A stretch of 12,979 bases of DNA from an uncultured Georgenia sp. (GCF_937958535.1 NZ_CALGNQ010000020.1:1-12979); one strand, 5' to 3'; shown: positions 1 to 7,081, numbered from the stretch's first letter. Made by a program: numbers and translations. The notes: generated by a model not told the origin, from the sequence alone.

Positions 1-1161
1 GGCCGGCGGGGCAGGGACGTAGGGCTCGCCGAGGGTGAGCATGAGCCGGTTCGCCCAGGAGAAGAACGCGACGGACGCGACGAGGTCGACGAGCTCCACC
101 GGCTCGAGCCCCAGGTCACGCAGCCGGGCGACGTGCTCGCCCGTGGCGCGCGACGGCGAGGCCGCCAGGGCGGCGGAGAAGTCGACCAGCGCGGCCCACC
201 GCTCGTCCTGGCCGGCGCTCAGCCCACCGAGGTCGACCGGCGCCCAGCCCGCACCGCGCGGGACGTCGACGGCGAGGAGGCGGTCGACGTCGTCGGGCCG
301 CTTGCTCAGCTGCGCGGCCTTCCGGGCGTGGACCGAGGCGCAGAAGATGCAGTCGTTGACCTTGCTCGTCACCGCGGCGGCGAGCTCGCGCTCTGCCCGC
401 GGCAGCCCCACCCGGGTGAGGAACACGGCGTGGTCGATCTGCGTGCGGGCGGCCAGCACCCCGGTCTGGCGGGCGAGCAGCCGGAAGTAGGCGCCGTCGC
501 TCTTGCCGGCGAAGGCGGCGCGGTGCTCGTCGGTCAGCTCCTCGGCCGGGATCGGCTCCACCCACGGCAGCCAGGCGAGCTGCTCCCGGGTGTACGCGCG
601 AGGCACGGGCAGCCCGTTCGGCGCCCGCTCCGGGGAGTACTTGCCCCGTGCGGGCAGCTCGACCGACGGGGCCGGGGCGGGGCTGTCGTCGTGGCCGGCG
701 AGGAGGCGCAGCCCGGTGACGAGCCGCGCCTCGTAGGCGGTGACGGCCACCACCTGGGAGAGCAGGACGATCGCGTCGGCGTCCAGGCCCGCATCCTCCA
801 ACGCCGCGACGTCCTGCGGCGTGACGAGGGCCGGGGCGAGGCTGAGGAGGTCGGCGTGGCGCACGAGTGCGGCGACGGCCGGGTCGGCGGACGCGACGTC
901 GAGGTCGACCGCGTCGTGGCTGCGGTGGTGCTCGGCGAGCACGGTCGCGCCGTGCTGCGCGGCGACGCGGGCGGCCAGCGCGCGCCGCACGACGGGGGAG
1001 AGGCGGCCGGGGTCGGAGAACAGGTGGTGGTGGGCCTGCTGGGTGTGGTGGACGACCTCCGGCTTGGTGAGCCGGGCGTCCGCCGTGGCCTCGTCGAGCT
1101 CGGCGAGCGCACCGACGAGGTCGGTGCGGGGCGAGACGGGCCGACGGGTGGTCGTGGTCAT
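1..1161 (-). CDS. Two-domain CMD / AhpD-like alkylhydroperoxidase family protein (3' end cut by window edge)
   Basis: The frame is open from an ATG at 1161 to the left edge with no stop, giving 387 residues. The start follows GGAG by 6 nt. Residues about 30-160 resemble a carboxymuconolactone decarboxylase (CMD) fold but lack cysteines. Residues about 200-380 form a second CMD/AhpD domain with the redox motif CIFCASVH (Cys271, Cys274, His278), the thiol-peroxidase CxxCxxxH pattern. The C-terminal text NRLMLTLGEPY is typical of this family's end, so probably only a few residues are missing. From family memory it resembles a fusion of the paired 'CMD domain, Avi_7170' and 'alkylhydroperoxidase domain, Avi_7169' families, often found near ABC transporter and flavin-dependent oxidoreductase genes. 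A role in peroxide reduction or sulfur-compound metabolism is inferred. It is the first full-size gene after the cysteine-rich leader ORF at 1348-1443, probably in the same transcript. Confidence 0.85.
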   Translation of the reverse strand, partial: MTTTTRRPVSPRTDLVGALAELDEATADARLTKPEVVHHTQQAHHHLFSDPGRLSPVVRRALAARVAAQHGATVLAEHHRSHDAVDLDVASADPAVAALVRHADLLSLAPALVTPQDVAALEDAGLDADAIVLLSQVVAVTAYEARLVTGLRLLAGHDDSPAPAPSVELPARGKYSPERAPNGLPVPRAYTREQLAWLPWVEPIPAEELTDEHRAAFAGKSDGAYFRLLARQTGVLAARTQIDHAVFLTRVGLPRAERELAAAVTSKVNDCIFCASVHARKAAQLSKRPDDVDRLLAVDVPRGAGWAPVDLGGLSAGQDERWAALVDFSAALAASPSRATGEHVARLRDLGLEPVELVDLVASVAFFSWANRLMLTLGEPYVPAPPA

Positions 1162-1328
1162 GGGGTGCTCCAGGACGAGGGTGCGCGGCAGCGCCGCGCC
1201 GGTCAGGGGACGCCGCGAACGGCAGGGCCCGGGGTTCCTCCGGGGACGGCCGGACCACACACCCGAGGACGGGCGGGTCAGCGAGAGCCGTCAGCCGTGC
1301 GGCAGGCGACGAGGGAGAGCGGGGTCAG

Positions 1329-1356
1329 CACCCGCGGGTGTCGCGGCTCAGCGACA
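1329..1356 (-). promoter_or_regulatory. Alternative hairpins at the leader stop codon (attenuator-like)
   Basis: In the minus-strand RNA, TGTCGC (containing the last Cys codon) can pair with GCGACA just past the stop, with a 6-nt loop holding the UGA (1339-1356). This competes with two other pairings: CCGCG with CGCGG (1332-1346) and the palindrome CACCCGCGGGTG (1329-1340). A ribosome stalled on the Cys codons would block the first stem and free the others. No clear U-tract follows, so the mechanism could be Rho-dependent or translational rather than intrinsic termination. The pairings are seen; the switch is inferred. Confidence 0.5.
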
Positions 1357-1443
1357 ACAACACATGCACGCGGCGGCGCGCAGACACATGCACAGCGACG
1401 TGCGCGGCGCGAGAATCTGCCTGGCACTCGTGTGCATGCTCAT
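1348..1443 (-). CDS. Cysteine-rich leader peptide (31 aa), putative cysteine attenuator
   Basis: A small ORF starts at ATG 1443 and ends with TGA at 1348-1350. GGAGGA lies 4 nt before the start, an excellent Shine-Dalgarno. The peptide has six cysteines (residues 18, 20, 26, 28, 29, 30) and ends in CMCCCR, so three consecutive TGT codons lie just before the stop. Cysteine is otherwise rare in this window's proteins. Polycysteine leader ORFs acting as cysteine-responsive attenuators are known in mycobacteria and other actinobacteria upstream of sulfur-related operons. By analogy, ribosome stalling at the Cys codons under cysteine shortage would change downstream RNA folding and let the CMD/AhpD operon be expressed. 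It lies 186 nt upstream of that gene. An in-frame ATG at 1437 is an alternative start. The ORF, Shine-Dalgarno and Cys run are seen directly; the regulatory role is inferred. Confidence 0.75.
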   Translation of the reverse strand: MSMHTSARQILAPRTSLCMCLRAAACMCCCR

Positions 1444-1480
1444 CGGGTCCTCCAGGTCGCGAACGACACGCGATCGACGG

Positions 1481-1497
1481 GGGCACGTGAGGTGCCC
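1481..1497. promoter_or_regulatory. Inverted repeat GGGCAC-N5-GTGCCC near the leader transcription start
   Basis: Two perfect 6-bp arms (1481-1486 and 1492-1497) flank GTGAG. The site lies just downstream of the predicted transcription start of the leader operon. It could be a repressor operator or a small 5' hairpin in the RNA. No regulator is identified. Confidence 0.4.
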
Positions 1498-1507
1498 TGA
1501 CCCGGAC

Positions 1508-1536
1508 AAAGTACGCCACCCCGCTTGAAGAACCAA
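1508..1536 (-). promoter_or_regulatory. Sigma-70-type promoter of the leader / CMD operon
   Basis: On the minus strand a -35 TTGGTT (1531-1536) and a -10 TACTTT (1508-1513) are separated by exactly 17 nt. Transcription would start near 1501, giving a 5' untranslated region of roughly 57 nt before the leader ORF. This is the best -35/-10 match I found in the window. It lies downstream of the glpK terminator hairpin, so the leader operon would have its own promoter. Confidence 0.6.
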
Positions 1537-1603
1537 CCCCTGGACGCCGTGCGTCCCACCACGTGGACGACGCGGGGCTGGGGGCGGAGGCGCCGGAACG
1601 CAA

Positions 1604-1670
1604 CAGGTCGCCCCGCCCGCTCGGTCCCGGCCGCCGCCAGGGGCGACCGGTGAGCGGGAGGGGCGACCTG
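1604..1670 (-). terminator. Long hairpin terminator after glpK
   Basis: Arms 1604-1622 and 1652-1670 are inverted repeats of 19 nt with one mismatch (G1615 against A1659), around a 29-nt loop that can pair further. The hairpin begins 23 nt after the glpK stop. On the minus strand it is followed by TTGCGTT, a weak T-rich stretch, as is common for actinobacterial terminators that lack a full U-tract. It separates the glp operon from the cysteine leader operon. Confidence 0.7.
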
Positions 1671-1693
1671 CGTGAGGGAGTGCGCCCGGAGCG

Positions 1694-3211
1694 CTACTCC
1701 TCGACGTCCTCGTCGACCCAGTCGAAGGTCTTCGTCACGGCCTTCTTCCAGTTGCGGTAGAGGCGCTCGCGCTGGGCCTCGTCCATCTGCGGCTCCCAGC
1801 GCTTGTCCTCGGCCCAGTTGGCGACGACGTCCTGCTCGCCCTGCCAGAACCCGACGGCGATACCGGCGGCGTAGGCGGCGCCCAGCGCCGTGGTCTCCGC
1901 GACCTTCGGCCGCACGACCGGCACGCCGAGGATGTCGGCCTGGAACTGCATGAGGGTCTCGTTGGCGACCATGCCACCGTCGACCTTGAGCTCCTTGAGC
2001 GCGACCCCGGAGTCGGCGTTCATCGCGTCGACGACCTCCCGCGACTGGTAGGCCGTGGCCTCGAGCACCGCCCGCGCGATGTGGTTCTTGTTGACGTAGC
2101 GGGTCAGGCCGACCAGCGCGCCGCGGGCGTCGGCCCGCCAGTACGGGGCGAACAGGCCGGAAAACGCCGGGACGAAGTACGCCCCGCCGTTGTCCTCCAC
2201 CTGCTTGGCCAGGTCCTCCACCTCGGGGGCGCTGGAGATGATCCCGAGGTTGTCCCGCAGCCACTGGACGAGCGAGCCGGTCACCGCGATGGAACCCTCG
2301 AGGCAGTACACCTGCGGCTGGTCGCCGATCTTGTAGCCGACCGTGGTGAGCAGCCCGTTCTTGCTGTGCACCAGCTCGGTGCCGGTGTTGAGCAGGAGGA
2401 AGTTGCCCGTGCCGTAGGTGTTCTTCGCGGCGCCGACCTCGAAGGCCGCCTGCCCGAAGGTCGCGGCCTGCTGGTCGCCGAGGATGCCGGCGATCGGCAC
2501 GCCGGGCACCATGCCGCCCTCGCGTCCCTTGCCGTACACCTCGGAGGAGGAGCGGATCTCCGGCAGCATCGCCAGCGGCACCCCCATGTCCCGGGCGATG
2601 TCCTCGTTCCAGGTCAGGGAGTCGATGTTCATGAGCATCGTGCGGGAGGCGTTGGTGACGTCGGTGACGTGGACACCGCCGTCCGCACCGCCGGTCATGT
2701 TCCATACGATCCAGGAGTCGGTGTTGCCGAAGAGCAACTCACCGGCCTCGGCCTTCTCCCGGGCGCCGTCGACGTTGTCCAGGATCCACCTGATCTTCGG
2801 GCCGGAGAAGTAGGTCGCCAGCGGCAGGCCGACCTGGTGCTTGTACTTCTCGGCGCCCTCGCTGCCGCCGAGCTCCTCGACGATGCGCTGGGTACGGGTG
2901 TCCTGCCAGACGATCGCGTTGTACACCGGCTTGCCGGTCGACTTCTCCCACACGACGGTGGTCTCGCGCTGGTTGGTGATGCCGACGGCGGCGAGGTCCC
3001 GCCAGGTGAGGTTGCCGCGGGTCAGGGCCAGCCCCACGACCTCGCGGGTGTTGTCCCAGATCTCGACGGGGTTGTGCTCCACCCAGCCGGCGCGCGGGAA
3101 GATCTGCTCGTGCTCCTTCTGGCCGGTGGAGATGATCGAGCCCGAGTGGTCGAAGACGATCGCCCGGGTGCTGGTCGTGCCCTGGTCGATGGCGAGCACG
3201 TAGTCAGGCAT
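1694..3211 (-). CDS. glpK: Glycerol kinase
   Basis: This 505-residue protein has the usual full length for GlpK. It phosphorylates glycerol with ATP to sn-glycerol 3-phosphate in the cytoplasm, trapping glycerol after entry. The N-terminal FGGY-kinase phosphate loop AIDQGTTSTRAIVFD is at about residues 7-21. YFSGPKIRW is at 134-142. The catalytic-base region GDQQAATFGQ has Asp246, followed by KNTYGTGN. The C-terminal FGGY domain carries the ATP-binding GGMVANETLMQFQADILGVP region and ALGAAYAAG. The ATG at 3211 follows GAAAGGA by 5 nt. It is the last gene of a glpD-glpF-glpK run, 47 nt after glpF, and a long hairpin follows its TAG stop. No defects are seen. Confidence 0.97.
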   Translation of the reverse strand: MPDYVLAIDQGTTSTRAIVFDHSGSIISTGQKEHEQIFPRAGWVEHNPVEIWDNTREVVGLALTRGNLTWRDLAAVGITNQRETTVVWEKSTGKPVYNAIVWQDTRTQRIVEELGGSEGAEKYKHQVGLPLATYFSGPKIRWILDNVDGAREKAEAGELLFGNTDSWIVWNMTGGADGGVHVTDVTNASRTMLMNIDSLTWNEDIARDMGVPLAMLPEIRSSSEVYGKGREGGMVPGVPIAGILGDQQAATFGQAAFEVGAAKNTYGTGNFLLLNTGTELVHSKNGLLTTVGYKIGDQPQVYCLEGSIAVTGSLVQWLRDNLGIISSAPEVEDLAKQVEDNGGAYFVPAFSGLFAPYWRADARGALVGLTRYVNKNHIARAVLEATAYQSREVVDAMNADSGVALKELKVDGGMVANETLMQFQADILGVPVVRPKVAETTALGAAYAAGIAVGFWQGEQDVVANWAEDKRWEPQMDEAQRERLYRNWKKAVTKTFDWVDEDVEE

Positions 3212-3258
3212 GTCGGTCCTTTCACGTCAGTGTGACGGTTGGTCGTGGAGGTCGGGGG

Positions 3259-4014
3259 TCACAGGAGCTGGGCGCCGGCGAGGCCGCCGAGGGCGCCACC
3301 GATGAGGGGGCCGAGGATCGGCACCCACGAGTAGCCCCAGTCGCTCCCCACCTTGCCACGGATCGGCAGGAGGGCGTGGGCGATGCGGGGACCGAGGTCA
3401 CGGGCCGGGTTGATGGCGTACCCCGTGGGGCCACCGAGGCTGTTGCCGATACCGACGACGAGCAGCGCCACCGCCAGCGGCCCGAGCCCGGAGGGCGTGA
3501 AGCCGAAGGCGACGATGACGAACAGGAGGACGAACGTGCCGACGATCTCGGTGACGAGGTTCCAGCCGTAGGTGCGGATCTCCGGGCCGGTGGAGAAGAC
3601 CGCGAGCTTGGTGGCTGCCGGGGCCTCCTCGTCGAAGTGCTTCTTGTAGGCCAGGTACATGACGATCGCGCCGAGGGTCGCGCCGATGATCTGGGCGAGC
3701 ATGTAGACCAGCGCGTTGCCGGCGTTCGCCTCGATCGGGGCGAGGCCGAGCTCGTCGTTGCCGGGGAAGAAGTCGTTCCCGCTGGCCCACAGGCCGACGG
3801 TGACGGCGGGGTTGATGTGCGCGCCGGTGTTGTAGGCGACGTACACACCGGCGAAGACGGCAAGTCCCCACCCGAAGTTGATGAGCAGCCAGTTGGCGCC
3901 CACGCCGTTGCCCTTGGTCTTGGGCAGGATCGCGTTGGCGACGACGCCGCAACCGAGCAGCGTCAGCATCGCCGTGCCCAGGAGCTCGGGCAGGAAGATC
4001 GCTGAGAAGTCCAC
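3259..4014 (-). CDS. glpF: Glycerol uptake facilitator (aquaglyceroporin, MIP family)
   Basis: This 251-residue membrane channel is predicted to have six transmembrane helices and two NPA half-helices. It lets glycerol diffuse into the cell. The first motif is GAHINPAVT (NPA at 68-70) and the second is GYAINPARDLGPR (NPA at 202-204, Arg205). The Asp after NPAR and the GPTGY context are typical of glycerol-conducting members rather than water-only aquaporins; Tyr replaces the Phe of the E. coli filter region. The start is GTG at 4014, with AGAGGA about 5 nt upstream. It lies between glpD (71-nt gap with a hairpin) and glpK (47-nt gap), so uptake and trapping would be co-expressed. Confidence 0.95.
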   Translation of the reverse strand: MDFSAIFLPELLGTAMLTLLGCGVVANAILPKTKGNGVGANWLLINFGWGLAVFAGVYVAYNTGAHINPAVTVGLWASGNDFFPGNDELGLAPIEANAGNALVYMLAQIIGATLGAIVMYLAYKKHFDEEAPAATKLAVFSTGPEIRTYGWNLVTEIVGTFVLLFVIVAFGFTPSGLGPLAVALLVVGIGNSLGGPTGYAINPARDLGPRIAHALLPIRGKVGSDWGYSWVPILGPLIGGALGGLAGAQLL

Positions 4015-4039
4015 GTTGTCCTCTTTCTCTGGTGAACCC

Positions 4040-4061
4040 GACGGCGCGACCGTGCGCCGTC
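4040..4061 (-). other. Perfect 8-bp hairpin in the glpD-glpF intergenic gap
   Basis: GACGGCGC (4040-4047) and GCGCCGTC (4054-4061) flank a 6-nt loop, and CAGGG/CCCTG (4061-4065, 4075-4079) can form a second stem. On the transcribed strand no T-run follows, so this is more likely an RNA processing, stabilising or partial attenuation element than a full terminator. Confidence 0.5.
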
Positions 4062-4085
4062 AGGGGCTTGGGGTCCCTGCCCTCC

Positions 4086-5816
4086 TCAGCGGGTGGGCAG
4101 GGGTCTCATCGCGACGATGTCCGGCGCCCGCAGCCGGACGCGTTCCCCCTCGGCGTCGTCCGCCGTCTCCTCCGCGGCACGTTCCGCCTCGCACCGCTGG
4201 GTGTAGGACTCCATCTCCCGCTGCCGCCGCTCCTCGTCCCAGCCCAGGATCGGGGCGATGACGTCGACGATCTCCGGCATCGCCGCCAGCCCGCGGTCGG
4301 GTACCTCGTAGACGAGCCGGGTGCGGTGGAGCATGACGTCCTCCAGGTGGAGGACCGACTCGTGGCTCGCCGCGTAGGCGACCTCCACCCGCAGGTAGGC
4401 CGGGGCGTGCTCCAGCGGCCGGGCGAGATCGGGCTGCTCCTCGATCATCGCGACGAGCTCGTCGAGCATCGCGCCGTAGCGGTGCAGCAGGTGCCCGACC
4501 ATCGCCTTGGACCACCCGTAGCGGGCGGCGTGGCGGTGGGCGCGCCGGTGCATGGCCCGCAGGCCCACCGCACCGAGCAGGGGGATGCGGTCGGTGATCG
4601 AGGGCAGCCGCGCGGCCCGGTCACCGAGCGCGAAGTCGACCGCGTCCTTGGCCATCACCCGGTAGGTGGTGAGCTTGCCCCCGGCGATGGCGACGAGACC
4701 GGGTGCGGGGGAGGCCACGGTGTGCTCCCGGGAGACCTTGGCCGAGGAGGTGCCCTCCTTGGTGCCCGGCTGCAGCAGCGGACGCAGCCCGGCGTAGGTG
4801 CCGATGACGTCCTCCCGGGTGAGCGGGGTGCGCAGCACCGCGTTGGCGTGGTCCAGGACGTAGTCGATGTCCGTGCGCGTGGCCACCGGGTGGCGCAGGT
4901 CGTGCTCGTAGGGGGTGTCGGTGGTGCCGATGATCCAGTAGCGCGACCACGGGATGATGAACAGGACGCTCTTCTCGGTCTGGAGGATCAGCCCGACGTC
5001 GCCGCGGATGCGCTCGCGGGGGACCACGAGGTGGATGCCCTTGGAGGCGAGGACCTTGAGGCCGCCGCTGCTGCCGGACAGGGCCTGCGCCTCCTCGGTC
5101 CACACGCCGGTGGCGTTGATGACGTGGCGGGCCTTGACGGTCAGGCGCTCACCGGACTCCAGGTCGAGGAGCTCGGCCCCGTCGACCCGGCCGGTCGCGT
5201 CCTTCGTCAGGTCGACCACCTGGGTGCGGCTCGCGGCCAGCGCGCCGTACTTGGCGGCGGTGCGGACCAGGGTGATGACGAGCCGGGCGTCGTCGACCGT
5301 GGCGTCCCAGTACTGGACGGCGCCGATCGCAGCGTCGTGGCGGAAGTCCGGGAAGAGCTCCTGCATCGTGGTGCGGGAGCGGTGCCGGTGCAGCGGCATG
5401 GCCCGCTTGCCCGGGGCCAGGCCGGCCAGCGCGTCGTAGAGGGCCACGCCGGTGCCGACGTAGGCCCGCTCCCAGATGCGGTGCTCCAGCGGGTAGAGGA
5501 ACGCCACCCGCTTGACGAGGTGCGGGGCGAGGTGCTTGATGAGCAGGTCGCGCTCGGTGAGGGCCTCGTGGACGAGGTGGAAGTCGAGCATCTGCAGGTA
5601 GCGCAGCCCGCCGTGGACGAGCTTGCTGGAGCGGCTGGACGTGCCGGAGGCCCAGTCCTGGGCCTCGACGATGCCCACCTGCAGGCCGCGTGTCGCGGCG
5701 TCCAGCGCGATCCCGGCCCCCGTCACCCCGCCGCCGATGACGAGCACGTCCAGCCCGTTGGTCATCTCGGCCAGAGCCGAGCGTCGTGTCTCCCCGGTCA
5801 ACGTGCTGGATGCCAC
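4086..5816 (-). CDS. glpD: Glycerol-3-phosphate dehydrogenase (FAD, aerobic)
   Basis: This is a 576-residue protein if read from GTG 5816, which follows AAGGGG by 5 nt. The N-terminus VASSTLTGETR fits actinobacterial GlpD starts. It oxidises glycerol 3-phosphate to dihydroxyacetone phosphate and passes electrons to quinone at the membrane. The Rossmann FAD motif IGGGVTGAGIALDAATRG is at residues 27-44. SSRSSKLVHGGLRYL and the second family signature GGKLTTYRVMA follow, then the C-terminal DAO_C-type helical domain. The ATG at 5765 would cut the family N-terminus by 17 residues. It is the first gene of the glp run. The upstream DUF418 gene ends 29 nt away on the same strand, so read-through is possible. 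A possible operator lies between them. Confidence 0.95.
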   Translation of the reverse strand: MASSTLTGETRRSALAEMTNGLDVLVIGGGVTGAGIALDAATRGLQVGIVEAQDWASGTSSRSSKLVHGGLRYLQMLDFHLVHEALTERDLLIKHLAPHLVKRVAFLYPLEHRIWERAYVGTGVALYDALAGLAPGKRAMPLHRHRSRTTMQELFPDFRHDAAIGAVQYWDATVDDARLVITLVRTAAKYGALAASRTQVVDLTKDATGRVDGAELLDLESGERLTVKARHVINATGVWTEEAQALSGSSGGLKVLASKGIHLVVPRERIRGDVGLILQTEKSVLFIIPWSRYWIIGTTDTPYEHDLRHPVATRTDIDYVLDHANAVLRTPLTREDVIGTYAGLRPLLQPGTKEGTSSAKVSREHTVASPAPGLVAIAGGKLTTYRVMAKDAVDFALGDRAARLPSITDRIPLLGAVGLRAMHRRAHRHAARYGWSKAMVGHLLHRYGAMLDELVAMIEEQPDLARPLEHAPAYLRVEVAYAASHESVLHLEDVMLHRTRLVYEVPDRGLAAMPEIVDVIAPILGWDEERRQREMESYTQRCEAERAAEETADDAEGERVRLRAPDIVAMRPLPTR

Positions 5817-5830
5817 CTGGACCCCTTCGG

Positions 5831-5861
5831 TTGTCCGACCAGTTGTCAGGACATGTTGTCC
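5831..5861 (-). promoter_or_regulatory. Candidate glp operator: three GACAAC copies with an inverted repeat
   Basis: On the minus strand GACAAC occurs three times at 12-13 nt spacing (plus-strand GTTGTC around 5830-5860). The plus-strand GGACA-TGT-TGTCC at 5849-5861 forms an inverted repeat. The cluster ends about 14 nt before the glpD GTG and overlaps the last codons of the DUF418 gene. This suits an operator for a glycerol regulator (GylR/IclR or DeoR type), but no regulator gene is in the window and no clear -10 is visible. Confidence 0.4.
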
Positions 5862-6973
5862 CTTCCCGATTGGCCGCGCAAGGGAATCGCGGAGGAATCT
5901 GCGGCAGGCGCGGACGGCGGCCGGTAGGCGCCCACGGTGAGCATGCGCATGAGCCACTCGAGCGGCCCGCGGCCCACGACGCGGGTCCACAGCGTGCACC
6001 CGACGAGCGCGACGACGACGAACCACACCAGGACCGCGTTCGACTCCGGGTACCACACGACGTCCTCGCCGAGGATCGCGATCGCGACGATGTGCACCGA
6101 GTAGGCGGTCAGCGCCATCGCGCCGACGGCGGCCAGGGGGTGGAGGAGGAGCCGGCCGCCGCGGGCGACCCCGGGAGCCGTCGTCAGCACGAGGACGACG
6201 GCGAGCACGAGCAGGGCGACGCCGGCGTTGCCGACGACCTCGAACGTGGTGTCGGAGTGCGGGTCGGCACGCAGCAGCTGCTCGGTGAGCGGGGAGGTGG
6301 CGGTGACCCGGTGGCGCAGCAGGTCGCTGCCGCCGTAGCCGAGGAGCAGCAGCCCCAGGCCGCTCACCGCCAGGAGGCCCTGGACGCGGCCCGACTGCAG
6401 GTCGAGCCGCCCGAGGCACAGCCCGAGCAGCATGTAGGCCACCCACACGACGGCGGGGTAGTAGCCGGTGAGGACGAGGTCGAGGAGGAAGCTCTCGCCG
6501 CGGGCGGTCGTCACGGGCGGCGGTCCCTGCCCGCTCGGGTAGCGCAGCACCGCCATGAGGGTGGGGCCTGCCAGCCCCGCGACGGCGGCGAGGGCGCCCA
6601 CCACCGCCGGGCGCAGCGCGATGAACGGCGCGACGAGGAGGAAGGTCACGGCGTAGGACGGCAGGATCACGGCCACCGGCGTCCCGAACATCATGAGCAG
6701 GACGCCGAGGACGAAGATGACACCCGCGCGGGTGGCCACCCGCAGCCAGCCGTGCACCAGCGCGGGGCCGCGCGGGACCGTGCGCCTCCCGGTGAACAGG
6801 GCGATGGACAGCCCGGCGAGGACCGCGAAGAGCGCCGACGGGCGTCCCTCCGCGACGACCAGCCACGCCGGCGACGGGTCGCGCGTGGCGGTGATGTCGT
6901 TGAGGTGGGCGCCGAACATCCCGAGCACGGCGACGCCGCGCGCGACGTCGACCCCGACGATTCGTCCCTGCAC
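5846..6973 (-). CDS. DUF418 / DUF1624-type multipass membrane protein (acyltransferase-like)
   Basis: A 375-residue integral membrane protein with about nine to ten hydrophobic segments. The opening RIVGVDVARGVAVLGMFGAH is the typical N-terminal motif of the DUF418/DUF1624 (heparan-alpha-glucosaminide N-acetyltransferase-like) families. The C-terminal GRGPLEWLMRMLT is typical of DUF418. The exact reaction is unknown; transfer of an acyl group to an envelope sugar is a family-level guess. I chose GTG 6973 because it sits just before the conserved motif and TACCCT lies 6 nt upstream, the geometry of a leaderless start. An in-frame ATG at 7096 would add 41 low-complexity residues and overlap the divergent gene's start codon. 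It lies 29 nt upstream of glpD and may be co-transcribed with it. Confidence 0.82.
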   Translation of the reverse strand: MQGRIVGVDVARGVAVLGMFGAHLNDITATRDPSPAWLVVAEGRPSALFAVLAGLSIALFTGRRTVPRGPALVHGWLRVATRAGVIFVLGVLLMMFGTPVAVILPSYAVTFLLVAPFIALRPAVVGALAAVAGLAGPTLMAVLRYPSGQGPPPVTTARGESFLLDLVLTGYYPAVVWVAYMLLGLCLGRLDLQSGRVQGLLAVSGLGLLLLGYGGSDLLRHRVTATSPLTEQLLRADPHSDTTFEVVGNAGVALLVLAVVLVLTTAPGVARGGRLLLHPLAAVGAMALTAYSVHIVAIAILGEDVVWYPESNAVLVWFVVVALVGCTLWTRVVGRGPLEWLMRMLTVGAYRPPSAPAADSSAIPLRGQSGRDNMS

Positions 6974-6979
6974 CGTTTC

Positions 6980-6985
6980 AGGGTA
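6980..6985 (-). promoter_or_regulatory. Leaderless-type -10 (TACCCT) for the DUF418 gene
   Basis: On the minus strand TACCCT lies 6 nt before the GTG at 6973. There is no Shine-Dalgarno, so transcription probably starts at or very near the start codon. Confidence 0.5.
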
Positions 6986-7081
6986 TGCGCGGGGCGCCCG
7001 TGAGGGTGCGCCGAACCGGGGTCCTCCGGCGCGGTCGGCCCACGGTGCTGCCGTTCCGCGGACTCCCGGCGGTCGCGTTGC

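Noticed and set aside
133..1500. Long plus-strand open frame antisense to the CMD/AhpD gene and its leader
   Set aside because: Translation is Gly/Arg/Val-rich with no family motif, and it mirrors a clearly conserved minus-strand gene. High GC keeps antisense frames open.
2081..3235. Plus-strand open frame opposite glpK
   Set aside because: Antisense shadow of a gene with intact glycerol kinase motifs; no Shine-Dalgarno or recognisable domain.
4032..5927. 631-codon plus-strand open frame opposite glpD
   Set aside because: Low-complexity Asp/Gly/Val/Arg composition and no motif; glpD on the other strand is unambiguous.
4086..6866. Reading glpD as a 926-residue protein with a long N-terminal extension
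   Set aside because: The extension is Arg/Pro/Ala-rich shadow coding over the DUF418 gene in another frame. The GTG at 5816 with a Shine-Dalgarno fits the family start.
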